From Enterocola sp045611845 (lineage in GTDB: Bacteria > Bacteroidota > Bacteroidia > Bacteroidales > Paludibacteraceae): a stretch of 64,000 nt of DNA. Shown here piece after piece: positions 24,570 through 33,885 of this stretch. How positions within the stretch are numbered: the stretch's first letter is position 1; each line of letters opens with the position of its first letter. The stretch spans positions 41,523 to 105,522 of the forward strand of contig JAZKXZ010000001.1 of NCBI GenBank assembly GCA_045611845.1, written 5' to 3'. Made by a program: the position numbers and the translations under genes. The notes beneath the pieces are model-generated. The model searched no databases, was not told the origin of the DNA, and saw nothing but the letters and a program-made list of their open reading frames with translations.

Positions 24570-25472
24570 CTATTTTACCATATTAATTAATTGCTCTGCT
24601 GTTATGAAATTCATCTTCATTACTGCACAAAGTTTTTGTCCAAGGTCTTTTATCGAAGCTCCTATGTGATAAACCGTGTCATCTACTATTAGAAAGCGGT
24701 CATGACAATTTTTATTCACATGTACCGTAACTAGCGGATATTGAGTATGGTGCCTAGCTAAGTCCAATGAAAACTGTTGAGAAACTTTATACGTGTAGAT
24801 TTCTGCAGACACGCCAGCCTTACGCTTACTCAGCAATGTCAACACAGTGTCATCCACGTAGTTATCAATCACAATTAAACGGATTTTTGCTTCTTTTACC
24901 AACCTAGTCATCAAAACATGAGCGTCGTAAATTTGGTTATCGTGAAAGATTCCTTCAACAGGAGGCAAAGAAGTATGAACAAAGAAATCTATTTTATCTT
25001 GATGATTAGATAACATCGCACTATGGTCTTTTAATTGCTTTTCAATTGTTGAGAGTCTATTATTTAAAGCATAACCATTTAAAAGATAATCCTTTAATAC
25101 TGAAGAAGACCATTTCCTAAATAATACAGCATTTTTACTATTTACCCTATAGCCAACAGAAAGAATCATATCTAAATTATAAAACTGAGTAAGATATATT
25201 TTCCCATCAGACGCAGTTCGTTCCAAAATGGAACATACTGAATTTTCGTCTAACTCTCCTATTTCATAAATATTTCTAATATGCTTTGTTATTGCTGGAC
25301 GTTTCACTCCAAACAATTGGGCTATTTGTTCCTGAGTTAACCACACTGTTTCGTTTTCCAAACGAACTTCTAGACTAATACTCTCATCTGGAGAATAAAG
25401 AACAATTTGATTTTCAATAGATTTTTGAATACTTTGCAACGTGTCGTTGCTTTTTGAAAGTTTTTTACTCAT
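24570..25472 (-). CDS. RhuM-family protein with PLD-like C-terminal region
   Basis: 300 residues. The N-terminal half carries the RhuM/virulence protein block (VWLTQEQIAQLFGVKRPAITKHIRNIYEIGEL, then FYNLDMILSVGYRVNSKNAVLFRKWSS), a helix-turn-helix-containing region common on mobile and accessory DNA. The C-terminal half (LPPVEGIFHDNQIYDAHVLM, IDNYVDDTVLTLL, CHDRFLIVDDTVYHIGASIKDLG) has an HxD...-like pattern (His, Asp, Asp) resembling PLD-fold proteins, though the Lys of HKD is Arg. It may be a defence or regulatory protein; activity not known. Confidence 0.78.
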   Translation of the reverse strand: MSKKLSKSNDTLQSIQKSIENQIVLYSPDESISLEVRLENETVWLTQEQIAQLFGVKRPAITKHIRNIYEIGELDENSVCSILERTASDGKIYLTQFYNLDMILSVGYRVNSKNAVLFRKWSSSVLKDYLLNGYALNNRLSTIEKQLKDHSAMLSNHQDKIDFFVHTSLPPVEGIFHDNQIYDAHVLMTRLVKEAKIRLIVIDNYVDDTVLTLLSKRKAGVSAEIYTYKVSQQFSLDLARHHTQYPLVTVHVNKNCHDRFLIVDDTVYHIGASIKDLGQKLCAVMKMNFITAEQLINMVK

Positions 25473-25618
25473 AACATTAAAATTAAAATGGGGCGTCTAA
25501 CGCAGACAAGCCTCCATTAATTGATTAACTATTTAAATTTAAACACAAAAATTCCCTAACAAGATTCTCATACTACATCTTCTTAGGGTCCCTTCTTCAA
25601 TTAATTTCAGCTTCAGTA

Positions 25619-25649
25619 CAAAGGTAACAAATTTATGAGATAATAGCAA
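25619..25649 (-). promoter_or_regulatory. Promoter of the RhuM-family gene
   Basis: On the minus strand TTG (25649-25647) and TACCTTTG (25626-25619) are 20 bases apart. The leader to ATG 25472 would be about 140 bases and contains short inverted repeats; no known riboswitch was seen. Confidence 0.7.
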
Positions 25650-25692
25650 AAAAACAAGAAAATATACAAAATTGTCGAATGAAAAAGACAAT

Positions 25693-26793
25693 TTATATTA
25701 ACTCCGCGGTTTTTTCGGCGGCTATGGAGGTGCCAAGGGTTTGGGAGATTTCGGCGTAGCCAGAAAGGATTTGTGAGCGGTAATCGGCTAAGAAAAGGAG
25801 TTTTTCAAGCTCTGCTGCGGTGTTTTCTGCAGTGAAGAAATGCGCAAGAAGCTCACGCACCACGCCACGTTGTGCAATGATGTTTACAAGTGAAACATGT
25901 GATATTTTAAGCACACGTGAGAATATTGCGTAAGCAAGTCTGCCAAAAGCAACATGGTAGCAAACCACTTGTGGCGTGCCAATAAGGGCAGTTTCGAGTG
26001 TGGCTGTACCTGAGTTTACCACTGCTGCAGTGGCGTGTGTAAGTAGGTCGTATGTTTGGTCGAAGACTAATTTAAGTTCACCTAAATCTGCATAAAGTTC
26101 TGGACGCACAGCAGATGTGGCAGCAAGCACAAACTGATAGTCTTTGAACTTTTCTCCCACCAATGCTTTGTAAATAGGAAGTGAAGATTTCACCTCTTGT
26201 GCTCTGCTTCCTGCAAGAAGCGCAATAATAGGTTTGTCTTCAAGACCATTTTTCTTTAAGAATTCTTTTTTTGGGGTAATAGTTCTGCCCACAATAGACT
26301 CCACGCAAGGATTGCCCACGTATGTGGCCTTGTAGCCATGACGAGCATAGAAATCTACCTCAAATGGGAATATTGCATAGACCTCATCCACATATTTTTT
26401 TATCTGCTCCACACGATGCTCCTTCCAAGCCCAAATTTTAGGTGGAATATAATAAATCACCCTCAGACCAAGTTCCTCTTTTGCATACTTTGCAATTTTA
26501 AGGTTAAATCCAGGATAGTCGATAAGAATTAAAACATCAGGAGCGTACTCTCTTAGGTCTTTTTTGCAGAATTCTATATTGGAAAGTATTTTGCGTAGGT
26601 TTAGAAGTACATTTATGAAACCCATCACCGCGGTGTCACGAAAATGACGGACTAAAACGCCGCCTTCCGACTGCATTTTGTCGCCACCGTAATATCTAAA
26701 GTCGGCATTGGCGTCTTTTGCTTTTAGTGCTCGCATCAGCTTCGACCCGTGAAGGTCGCCCGATGCCTCGCCCGCGATTAGGTAATATTTCAT
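25693..26793 (-). CDS. lpxB: Lipid-A-disaccharide synthase
   Basis: 366 residues, GT19 family. Family blocks are clear: YLIAGEASGDLHGSKLM at the start, GFINVLLNLRKI, LILIDYPGFNLKIAKYAK, YYIPPKIWAWKEHRVEQIKKYVDEVYAIFPFE, YVGNPCVE, ALLAGSRAQEVKSSLP and NSGTATLETALIGTPQVVCYH. Joins UDP-diacylglucosamine and lipid X to form the lipid A disaccharide at the inner membrane. It ends a minus-strand row with surE and a small membrane protein. Confidence 0.95.
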   Translation of the reverse strand: MKYYLIAGEASGDLHGSKLMRALKAKDANADFRYYGGDKMQSEGGVLVRHFRDTAVMGFINVLLNLRKILSNIEFCKKDLREYAPDVLILIDYPGFNLKIAKYAKEELGLRVIYYIPPKIWAWKEHRVEQIKKYVDEVYAIFPFEVDFYARHGYKATYVGNPCVESIVGRTITPKKEFLKKNGLEDKPIIALLAGSRAQEVKSSLPIYKALVGEKFKDYQFVLAATSAVRPELYADLGELKLVFDQTYDLLTHATAAVVNSGTATLETALIGTPQVVCYHVAFGRLAYAIFSRVLKISHVSLVNIIAQRGVVRELLAHFFTAENTAAELEKLLFLADYRSQILSGYAEISQTLGTSIAAEKTAELI

Positions 26794-26811
26794 ATTAGTT
26801 TAAAATCAATA

Positions 26812-27093
26812 TTACGTATATAAGTAAAACAACATACACAAATACGGCGCAAGCCCTAAGACTCCTCCACGACAATAATTAAACGCATCCGACTTGTACG
26901 CCATAAATATCATAACTAAATCTGGGAGCATACAGAATAGTAAGTACTGCATAAACACTGGCTGACGCATCCACGCCCCTACTTCAGCAATATCAGAACC
27001 AGAAATAGCTGTCCAAGTACACACAAACAGGAGCAAAGGAGCAAAAAAGCAGGTAACTAACCCTATCCAAAACTTGTCTAGTTTAGCCTTCAT
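26812..27093 (-). CDS. Small membrane protein between surE and lpxB
   Basis: 93 residues with three hydrophobic segments (about 10-30, 45-65 and 73-92). It overlaps the surE end by 11 bases and precedes lpxB by 18 bases. The same arrangement is common in Bacteroidales, but the protein has no known role. Confidence 0.7.
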   Translation of the reverse strand: MKAKLDKFWIGLVTCFFAPLLLFVCTWTAISGSDIAEVGAWMRQPVFMQYLLFCMLPDLVMIFMAYKSDAFNYCRGGVLGLAPYLCMLFYLYT

Positions 27094-27853
27094 AGTCCCA
27101 AGATTTTAGTTTGTTTACGGTGTCGTAGTGTGTCATATCCACATGGCAAGGCACCACAGAAGCATATCCATTTTTTACTACAAATTCGTCTGTATCTTCT
27201 GCTTCAGGTTCATTGTTGTGTAGTTCGCCTGTTAGCCAATAATAAGTATTATCATTAGGGTCCTTACGCACTACATAGCGTTCTTGCCAACGAGCATTTG
27301 CCTGACGCACCACTTTAAATCCTTTAAGTTTCACACCCACAGGGAAGTTTACATTTAAGCAAACATCTTTTGGAAGCCCCTCACGCAACACTTTCTCGGT
27401 GATAATTGAGGCATACTTCATAGCCTCTGAGAAATCTGCTCTAGGGTCGTGACTACAAAGAGAGAAACCAATAGAAGGCACACCCTCTACACAACCTTCT
27501 AGCACTGCACCCATTGTACCTGAATAAATTACAGAAATAGAAGTGTTGTCGCCGTGATTAATACCTGCAAGAATAATATCTGGTTTTCTTTCCAAAATAT
27601 TATATACGGCTATTTTAACACAGTCGGTAGGTGTACCGTTGCAACGATACATTGTAAGACCATCCTTCTCAAAATGTTTCCAAATTCTAAGAGGAGTGTT
27701 CATAGTAATGGCACTAGACTGAGCTGAGCGAGGACCATCTGGTGCCATCACTACCACCTCGCCAAGATGTTGCACCGCTTCCACAAGAGAGTGAATGCCA
27801 CGAGCCTCTATGCCATCATCGTTTGTTATTAATATTAAAGGTTTATTAGTCAT
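27083..27853 (-). CDS. surE: 5'/3'-nucleotidase SurE
   Basis: 256 residues. The acid phosphatase signature is complete: LITNDDGIEARG (Asp12, Asp13) near the start, MAPDGPRSAQSSAIT, GTPTDCVKIA, PDIILAGINHGDN and YSGTMGAVLEG. Dephosphorylates nucleoside monophosphates and short polyphosphate. The start overlaps the antiporter gene by 8 bases. Confidence 0.95.
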   Translation of the reverse strand: MTNKPLILITNDDGIEARGIHSLVEAVQHLGEVVVMAPDGPRSAQSSAITMNTPLRIWKHFEKDGLTMYRCNGTPTDCVKIAVYNILERKPDIILAGINHGDNTSISVIYSGTMGAVLEGCVEGVPSIGFSLCSHDPRADFSEAMKYASIITEKVLREGLPKDVCLNVNFPVGVKLKGFKVVRQANARWQERYVVRKDPNDNTYYWLTGELHNNEPEAEDTDEFVVKNGYASVVPCHVDMTHYDTVNKLKSWDYEG

Positions 27854-29321
27854 CGATTAAATCTTCAATTAAAAGTTCTTTTGAAAACAAATATCTCACA
27901 GTGTCCATAGTCTTCCTATCATTTGCCATAATTAGGATTTTATCTCCTATATTCACCACTGTAGAACCTGTTGGGGTAATATATTGTTTTCCTCGTTTCA
28001 CATACACTACTAGCGCACCATCTGGAAGTTTCAAATCCATAATTTTTTTGCCGTCGCATTCTGGATTTTCAAGCAACACTTCTTTTAGTTCAGAGGCAAA
28101 ATCGCCATCTTCGTTGAAACTAAATTTGTTTCCTTCTTCTTCTTTTTTGGTTAGACCAAGTTTCTTACCCACTTTGAAGAAGGTTGTACCTTGGATAAGC
28201 ATAGAAGTTAATACTACGAAAAAGACAATTATAAAAATACCATTTGCCACAGGCAATTCTGCAAGCAGAGCATATGTAGCAAACACAATAGGCACAGCTC
28301 CTCTTAAACCACACCAAGACACAAACACTTGGTCTTTAAATGGCATTTTAAATGGGATAAGAGATATAACAGAAGCTAGTGGACGAGCCACCAACATAAG
28401 GAAGAATGACACTGCCAAACCTACCCCAATATATGGCAACATTTCACTAGGATTTACAAGCAGACCAAGCGCCAAGAACATTACCACTTGCATAAGCCAT
28501 GCAAAACCATCAAAGAACATTACCACTGTCTTTTTGTGTGCTAATACACTATTTCCTAGCACTAATGCACACAGGTAAATAGCTAAGAAGCCGTTACCAC
28601 CAAGGTATGTTGTAAACGAATACACAAACAGGTTAATACCTATACATAGCACAGGATAAAGTCCGCTTATATCAAGTTTTATATTGTTTATTAGTTTAAC
28701 AAACAAATAACCTAACACTCCCCCCATCACTGCACCAAGAAACATTTGCAATACAAAGTTTGGTAGCAGCAACCAATAGTTTGCATCGCCTTGTTGCATT
28801 AAAGATATAATAGTAATAGTTAGGAAGTACGCCATAGGGTCATTACTTGCACTCTCAAGCTCTATCACATCTTTTAGTTTTCTTTTAAGACCCGCCTTCT
28901 GCGTACGGAAAATAGAGAACACTGCCGCAGCATCGGTAGAAGACACAATTGCACCCAAAAGTAAGGATTCTAGGAAGGTAAAATCTGTGATATAATATGT
29001 AAATACACCTACTAAAAGAGCCGTTAAGAACACACCTAGAGTGGCCAACGAAAGACCTTTTGATGCTACTGGTTTTACACTAGATATTTTTGTATCTAAA
29101 CCACCAGAAAACAAGATAAAGTTAAGTGCCAAAGTACCCAATACATGGGCAAAATAATAATCATCAAATTTCACACCAAGCCCATCACTTCCTACTAGCA
29201 TACCTATAGCTAGGAAAATGATAAGTGTGGGGATTCCTATTTTAAAAGACGTTTTACTAGCTACAACGCTAAATACCAATAGCGCAGAGCCCCCCAACAT
29301 TGCAAGGGTTAATGCATCCAT
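27846..29321 (-). CDS. K+/H+ (CPA1, NhaP2/CvrA-type) antiporter
   Basis: 491 residues. About 12 membrane segments form the Na_H_exchanger domain (about 1-385), with the family blocks GLDTKISSVKP, GAIVSSTDAAAVFSIF (the charged TDAA centre), ELESASNDPMAYFLT and SWCGLRGAVPIVFA. A cytoplasmic TrkA_C-type domain follows (about 400-480: LKLPDGALVVYVKRGKQYITPTG, GDKILIMANDRK), usual in potassium/proton antiporters. It ejects K+ in exchange for protons; ion choice is by family. Confidence 0.9.
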   Translation of the reverse strand: MDALTLAMLGGSALLVFSVVASKTSFKIGIPTLIIFLAIGMLVGSDGLGVKFDDYYFAHVLGTLALNFILFSGGLDTKISSVKPVASKGLSLATLGVFLTALLVGVFTYYITDFTFLESLLLGAIVSSTDAAAVFSIFRTQKAGLKRKLKDVIELESASNDPMAYFLTITIISLMQQGDANYWLLLPNFVLQMFLGAVMGGVLGYLFVKLINNIKLDISGLYPVLCIGINLFVYSFTTYLGGNGFLAIYLCALVLGNSVLAHKKTVVMFFDGFAWLMQVVMFLALGLLVNPSEMLPYIGVGLAVSFFLMLVARPLASVISLIPFKMPFKDQVFVSWCGLRGAVPIVFATYALLAELPVANGIFIIVFFVVLTSMLIQGTTFFKVGKKLGLTKKEEEGNKFSFNEDGDFASELKEVLLENPECDGKKIMDLKLPDGALVVYVKRGKQYITPTGSTVVNIGDKILIMANDRKTMDTVRYLFSKELLIEDLIDD

Positions 29322-29725
29322 TATGCTACAAATTCTATTTTATTTGCTTTTAAAATTTCAATGGCTTGGTCTATATCGTTAGGACGAATTACCACGCTAG
29401 CCTGTTCGCCTTCTGAGAAAGCATACATATACTCAATATAAACTTTAGACTCAGCTAGTTTGTCAAGAATTCCGTATAAAGTACCAGCAGAATTACCTAT
29501 ACGAAGTGCCAACACGTTAGTAAGTTTCACAGCAAAACCTTTTTCTTTAAGCACTTGTTTTGCTTTTTCAGGGTCGGATACCAACACTCTTAAAATTCCG
29601 AAATCTGAATTGTCTGCCACACTGAATGCAGTCATATTAATACCTGCCTCAGCCAACACCTTAGCCACATCGTTTAAACGACCTGTCTTGTTTTCTAGAA
29701 AAACTGATAACTGTAATGTTGTCAT
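29321..29725 (-). CDS. Tandem ACT-domain protein
   Basis: 134 residues comprising two ACT domains (about 3-65 and 72-130). The first begins QLSVFLENKTGRLNDVAKVLAEAGINM and the second LRIGNSAGTLYGILDKLAESKVYIEYMYAF. Such proteins bind amino acids; in this setting, next to a phenylacetate-CoA ligase, it may sense aromatic amino acids. It shares one base with the antiporter gene start and follows paaK by 12 bases. Confidence 0.88.
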   Translation of the reverse strand: MTTLQLSVFLENKTGRLNDVAKVLAEAGINMTAFSVADNSDFGILRVLVSDPEKAKQVLKEKGFAVKLTNVLALRIGNSAGTLYGILDKLAESKVYIEYMYAFSEGEQASVVIRPNDIDQAIEILKANKIEFVA

Positions 29726-29737
29726 AATGTATCCTCC

Positions 29738-31036
29738 TTATTGTAATTTACGTTTGTCTAATGCTCTTTTTGCTTTACCTTGGCTACGTTCCATACTTCT
29801 TGGCTCTGCCAAAATAATATTTGGTTGAAGACCAATCACACTTTGAAGTCTAGCAGCAAGTTTCTTTTGAAGTTTTACCATACCACTAATTTCGTCGGTA
29901 TAATATTCTTCTTTCACTTCCACTTTAATGTCGAATGTATCGGTGTTGTTTACACGGTCAACAGTAATAAAGAAGTGAGGTTCAAACTCTTCTACTTCGC
30001 AAAGAACAGCTTCCACTTGAGATGGGAACACATTCACACCACGAATAATAAGCATATCATCACTACGTCCCATGATTTTTTCCATACGCACAGAAGTACG
30101 TCCACACTCACATTTATCATAGATTAAGCGAGTTAAGTCGCGAGTACGGAAACGAATTAGTGGCATACCTTCTTTGGTTAAAGTTGTGAAAACAAGTTCA
30201 CCAACAGAACCATCAGGAAGACGTTCGCCAGTCTCTGGGTCGATAATTTCTGGGAAGAATAAGTCTTCGCAAATGTGAGTTCCGCATTGGCATTCACATT
30301 CATGACCCACACCAGGACCACTAATTTCTGTTAAGCCATAAATATCGTATGCTTTAATGCCAAGTTTTGCTTCAATTTCTTTACGCATTTGTTCTGTCCA
30401 AGGTTCTGCACCAAATACGCCAACTTTTAAGTTCATTTTGTCTTTGAGACCAGATTTTTCCAAAGATTCTGCCAAATACAATGCGTATGAAGGAGTACAA
30501 GCAAGCGCTGTAGCTTGTAAGTCGTGCATCATAAGCATTTGTTTTTCTGTATTACCTGCAGAAATAGGAATTGTAATCGCACCAATAGTTTCGCAAGCTC
30601 CGTGAGCACCAAGACCACCTGTAAACAATCCATAACCATACGCCACTTGAATCACGTCTTGTTTTCCTAAACCATAAGCAGAAAGACAACGTGCACCTGC
30701 TTCATTCCAATTTGCAATATCATTTTTTGTATATCCCACCACAATAGGTTTACCTGTGGTACCAGAAGAAGCGTGAATACGAATAATCTCTTCTTTAGGA
30801 GCTGATAATAAGCCAAATGGATAATAATCTCTTAAATCTTTTTTAGAGGTAAACGGTAATTTTACTATATCGTCAATTGAGTTTATATCTTCAGGGGTAA
30901 CACCTGCCTCTTCCATTCTTTTTCTGTAAGGTTCACAGTTATTGTACACTCTTTCCACCACCTTACGAAGTCTCTCAGATTGTAGTTTACGCATAGATTC
31001 TCTGTCCATGCATTCTACAGTAGGATTCCAAATCAT
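29738..31036 (-). CDS. paaK: Phenylacetate-CoA ligase
   Basis: 432 residues from ATG 31036 (the longer frame to 31090 lies in the promoter region, over a TAACTTTG box). Adenylate-forming enzyme: IRIHASSGTTGKPIVVGYT (AMP-binding), GVFGAEPWTEQMR, YDIYGLTEISGPG and the C-terminal GRSDDMLIIRGVNVFPSQVE are the family blocks. Activates phenylacetate or other aryl acids, and in gut anaerobes is linked to aromatic amino acid fermentation. No indolepyruvate oxidoreductase genes are adjacent here. The precise substrate is inferred. Confidence 0.93.
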   Translation of the reverse strand: MIWNPTVECMDRESMRKLQSERLRKVVERVYNNCEPYRKRMEEAGVTPEDINSIDDIVKLPFTSKKDLRDYYPFGLLSAPKEEIIRIHASSGTTGKPIVVGYTKNDIANWNEAGARCLSAYGLGKQDVIQVAYGYGLFTGGLGAHGACETIGAITIPISAGNTEKQMLMMHDLQATALACTPSYALYLAESLEKSGLKDKMNLKVGVFGAEPWTEQMRKEIEAKLGIKAYDIYGLTEISGPGVGHECECQCGTHICEDLFFPEIIDPETGERLPDGSVGELVFTTLTKEGMPLIRFRTRDLTRLIYDKCECGRTSVRMEKIMGRSDDMLIIRGVNVFPSQVEAVLCEVEEFEPHFFITVDRVNNTDTFDIKVEVKEEYYTDEISGMVKLQKKLAARLQSVIGLQPNIILAEPRSMERSQGKAKRALDKRKLQ

Positions 31037-31207
31037 TTTATTTTGTTTTAAATTATTAGTTATTTCAATAGTTTTGTTATAATTAGGCAAAGTTACTGAA
31101 AAAAATTACATTCTAATATCAAAAAATACAAGTTTTTGTTACATTATTATAAAATATTAAGACTAGTTGAATTTATTCATTTTTTTGTATTATCTTTGGA
31201 GGATATT

Positions 31208-31909
31208 ATGAGTAAGATTTTAAACATAGAAACATCCACCACAGTTTGTTCTGTTAGCATTTCGGAGAACGGAGCATGTAAGTGTTTTAGAGAAAACTTC
31301 AATGGCAACAACCACAGCGAACTTATTGGAGTTTTCGTACAGGGAGTGTTGGCTGAAGCCGCTATTGAGCCAAAAGATTTAGATGCAGTATCATTAAGCA
31401 TAGGACCAGGTTCATACACAGGGCTAAGAATAGGCACTTCGTTTGCAAAAGGTTTGTGTTATGGTAGCGACTTAAAGCTCATTACCATTCCTACCCTAAA
31501 AATTATTGCACAAAACGCAAAAGAAAAATATAGCATTGAAGAAGATGCTCTTATATGCCCAATGATTGATGCTCGCCGCATGGAAGTTTACTGCTGTTTT
31601 TACGACAGAGCGCTAAACGAAGTGCGCGAAACTCAACCAGAGATTATCGACGAAAATAGTTTTGCAGAGATTATGCAAAGCAAAAAAGTATATTTCTGTG
31701 GCAACGGAGCTGCAAAATGCAAACAATACTTAACTCACGAAAACGCCATCTTCCTAGACGACGTGTATCCACTTGCCACAAGTATGATAGCACTAGCCGA
31801 AGACGCATTTGCGAAAAATGACTTTGCAGACGTAGCATACTTTGAGCCATTTTACCTTAAAGCTGCACACGTTACGGTTCCAAAGAACCAGTTAGGAGTT
31901 AGGAGTTAG
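31208..31909 (+). CDS. tsaB: tRNA threonylcarbamoyladenosine biosynthesis protein TsaB
   Basis: 233 residues from ATG 31208; the longer frame to 31136 would include the promoter box TATCTTTG (31191-31198). ASKHA-fold blocks: ILNIETSTTVCSVSI, FNGNNHSELI, LDAVSLSIGPGSYTGLRIG, GLCYGSDLKLITIPTL and MIDARRMEVYC. Works with TsaC, TsaD and TsaE in making t6A37 in tRNAs reading ANN codons. An SD-like GGAGG lies 5 bases upstream of the ATG region. The last codons and the stop are formed by a 7-bp tandem repeat. Confidence 0.93.
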   Translation: MSKILNIETSTTVCSVSISENGACKCFRENFNGNNHSELIGVFVQGVLAEAAIEPKDLDAVSLSIGPGSYTGLRIGTSFAKGLCYGSDLKLITIPTLKIIAQNAKEKYSIEEDALICPMIDARRMEVYCCFYDRALNEVRETQPEIIDENSFAEIMQSKKVYFCGNGAAKCKQYLTHENAIFLDDVYPLATSMIALAEDAFAKNDFADVAYFEPFYLKAAHVTVPKNQLGVRS

Positions 31910-31922
31910 GAGTTAGGAGTTA
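31891..31922 (+). repeat. Heptanucleotide tandem repeat (GTTAGGA)n across the tsaB stop
   Basis: Four full copies of GTTAGGA plus four bases. The tsaB stop codon (31907-31909) lies within it. Seven is not a multiple of three, so a change in copy number would change the C-terminus. Confidence 0.9.
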
Positions 31923-31955
31923 AAATCTACATTAAAAAAAGAAAAACCAGTTAAA

Positions 31956-32579
31956 ATGGAGTACTATACAAATAAAAACAAACTGATTCTTCCTGAGTAT
32001 GGCAGAAATATCCAACAAATGGTAGAGTATGCTATGACCATAGAAGACAGAGAAGAACGTACCAGATGCGCCCACACTATCATTAACATTATGGGCAATC
32101 TGTTTCCACACCTTAGAGACGTAAATGATTTCAAACACAAACTTTGGGATCACTTGGCTATTATGTCAAACTATCAGTTAGACATAGACTATCCATACGA
32201 ACTTGTTAAGGCAGAAAAGCTACAAAGCAAACCAGAAAAACTTCCATATCCTAACAGAAAAATTTCTCATCGTCACTATGGCACTATCCTACCTCGTTTT
32301 ATAGAGGCAGTGAATACCCTAGACGAAGAAAACGAAGTGAAACTTATTCCTATTCTTGCAAACCATATGAAAAAAAGTTTCATCGTTTGGAATAAGGATT
32401 CTTCTGTAGAAGACCAAAAAATCTTTGCCGACTTATATGAAATTTCAAATGGTAGATTAAGTTTAAGTAGCGACAACCTTCGACTTAAAGAAGGAAAAGA
32501 TTTAACAGGTCCTTCAAATATCAATTTGAAGAAAAACAACAATAACAATACCAAAAACAAACCTAAAGCTAAGAAATAA
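31956..32579 (+). CDS. DUF4290 family protein
   Basis: 207 residues. The start MEYYTNKNKLILPEYGRNIQQMV and the block RTRCAHTIINIMGNLFPHLRD are typical of the Bacteroidota-specific DUF4290 family, which usually lies directly before murA as here (one base gap). The C-terminal 40 residues are basic, Lys/Asn-rich and disordered. No function is known; the location suggests a link to cell-wall synthesis. Confidence 0.88.
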   Translation: MEYYTNKNKLILPEYGRNIQQMVEYAMTIEDREERTRCAHTIINIMGNLFPHLRDVNDFKHKLWDHLAIMSNYQLDIDYPYELVKAEKLQSKPEKLPYPNRKISHRHYGTILPRFIEAVNTLDEENEVKLIPILANHMKKSFIVWNKDSSVEDQKIFADLYEISNGRLSLSSDNLRLKEGKDLTGPSNINLKKNNNNNTKNKPKAKK

Positions 32580-32580
32580 T

Positions 32581-33885
32581 ATGGCATCATTTAAAATCGA
32601 AGGCGGACACAAACTTAGTGGAGAAATTACTCCACAAGGAGCAAAAAACGAAGCACTACAAGTGATTTGCGCATGTTTGTTAACTAAAGAGGAAGTTATT
32701 ATGGACAACGTTCCTCATATAGCAGACATTATCCAGCTGATAGATTTGATGCAAAAAATGGGCGTTGAAGTTAAACAAATCAACAAAAACAAATACAGCT
32801 TCAAAGCAGAGAATATAGACCTAGACTACATTGGCAGTGCCGACTACAACAAACGCTGCACATCGCTGAGAGGCTCTGTGATGCTACTAGGCCCTATTTT
32901 ATCACGCTTTAGAAGCGCTATTCTACCTCAGCCAGGAGGCGACAAAATTGGCAGACGCCACTTAGACACACACTTTTTAGGTTTTAGCAAATTAGGTGCT
33001 ACTTTTGAATACGACGCAGAAAACTCACTATACAGAATAAAAGCCGAAGAACTTAAAGGCACTTATATGCTTCTAGACGAGGCTTCTGTAACTGGTACTG
33101 CCAACATTATTATGGCAGCCGTACTTGCCGAAGGAAAAACTACCATTTACAATGCTGCTTGCGAACCATACCTACAACAACTTTGCAAAATGCTAGTGAG
33201 CATGGGAGCAGAAATAGAAGGCATTGGCTCAAACCTACTTTATATTACAGGCGTAAAAGAGCTTAAAGGTTGCAACCACACTGTGCTACCAGATATGATT
33301 GAAGTGGGTAGTTTCATTGGCATTGCAGCAATGACAGGCTCAGAGCTTAGAATTAAAAATGTTTCTGTAAAAAACCTAGGTATTATTCCAGATAGTTTCA
33401 GAAAACTAGGTATAAAACTAATTATAGAAAACGACGACATTATCATACCTGAGCAAGACGTATTTAAAGTAGAATCTTATATAGATGGTTCTATTTTAAG
33501 CATCTCTGATGCTCCATGGCCAGGACTAACTCCAGACCTTTTAAGTATCATCCTTGTGCTTGCCACCAAGGCCAAAGGTAGCGTGCTTATTCACCAAAAA
33601 ATGTTTGAAAGTCGTCTATTCTTTGTAGATAAACTTATAGATATGGGTGCACAAATCATACTTTGCGACCCACACAGAGCCACTATTATAGGTATGGGTG
33701 AAAACTTCCACCTTCGCCCTGCAGTAATGACATCGCCAGACATTCGTGCTGGTATTGCACTACTTATGGCAGCACTTAGTGCCGACGGCGTGAGCGTTAT
33801 TCACAATATTGAGCAAATAGACCGTGGCTATGAAGCCATAGATGAAAGACTTAACGCACTTGGCGCTAAAATTACAAGGGGATGA
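32581..33885 (+). CDS. murA: UDP-N-acetylglucosamine 1-carboxyvinyltransferase (MurA), Asp variant
   Basis: 434 residues, EPT/RTPC fold. GGHKLSGEITPQGAKNEAL is the N-terminal block with the substrate-binding Lys-Asn, and TSLRGSVMLLGPIL follows. The loop that carries the catalytic Cys (PGGCxIG) in most enzymes reads PGGDKIG, with Asp at residue 121. Natural Cys-to-Asp MurAs (for example in mycobacteria and chlamydiae) are active but not alkylated by fosfomycin. Transfers enolpyruvate to UDP-GlcNAc, the first committed step of peptidoglycan synthesis. ATGA overlap with the next gene. Confidence 0.95.
   Translation: MASFKIEGGHKLSGEITPQGAKNEALQVICACLLTKEEVIMDNVPHIADIIQLIDLMQKMGVEVKQINKNKYSFKAENIDLDYIGSADYNKRCTSLRGSVMLLGPILSRFRSAILPQPGGDKIGRRHLDTHFLGFSKLGATFEYDAENSLYRIKAEELKGTYMLLDEASVTGTANIIMAAVLAEGKTTIYNAACEPYLQQLCKMLVSMGAEIEGIGSNLLYITGVKELKGCNHTVLPDMIEVGSFIGIAAMTGSELRIKNVSVKNLGIIPDSFRKLGIKLIIENDDIIIPEQDVFKVESYIDGSILSISDAPWPGLTPDLLSIILVLATKAKGSVLIHQKMFESRLFFVDKLIDMGAQIILCDPHRATIIGMGENFHLRPAVMTSPDIRAGIALLMAALSADGVSVIHNIEQIDRGYEAIDERLNALGAKITRG

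Noticed and set aside
25473..25620. Riboswitch in the leader of the RhuM gene
   Set aside because: Only short inverted repeats; no known riboswitch core recognised.
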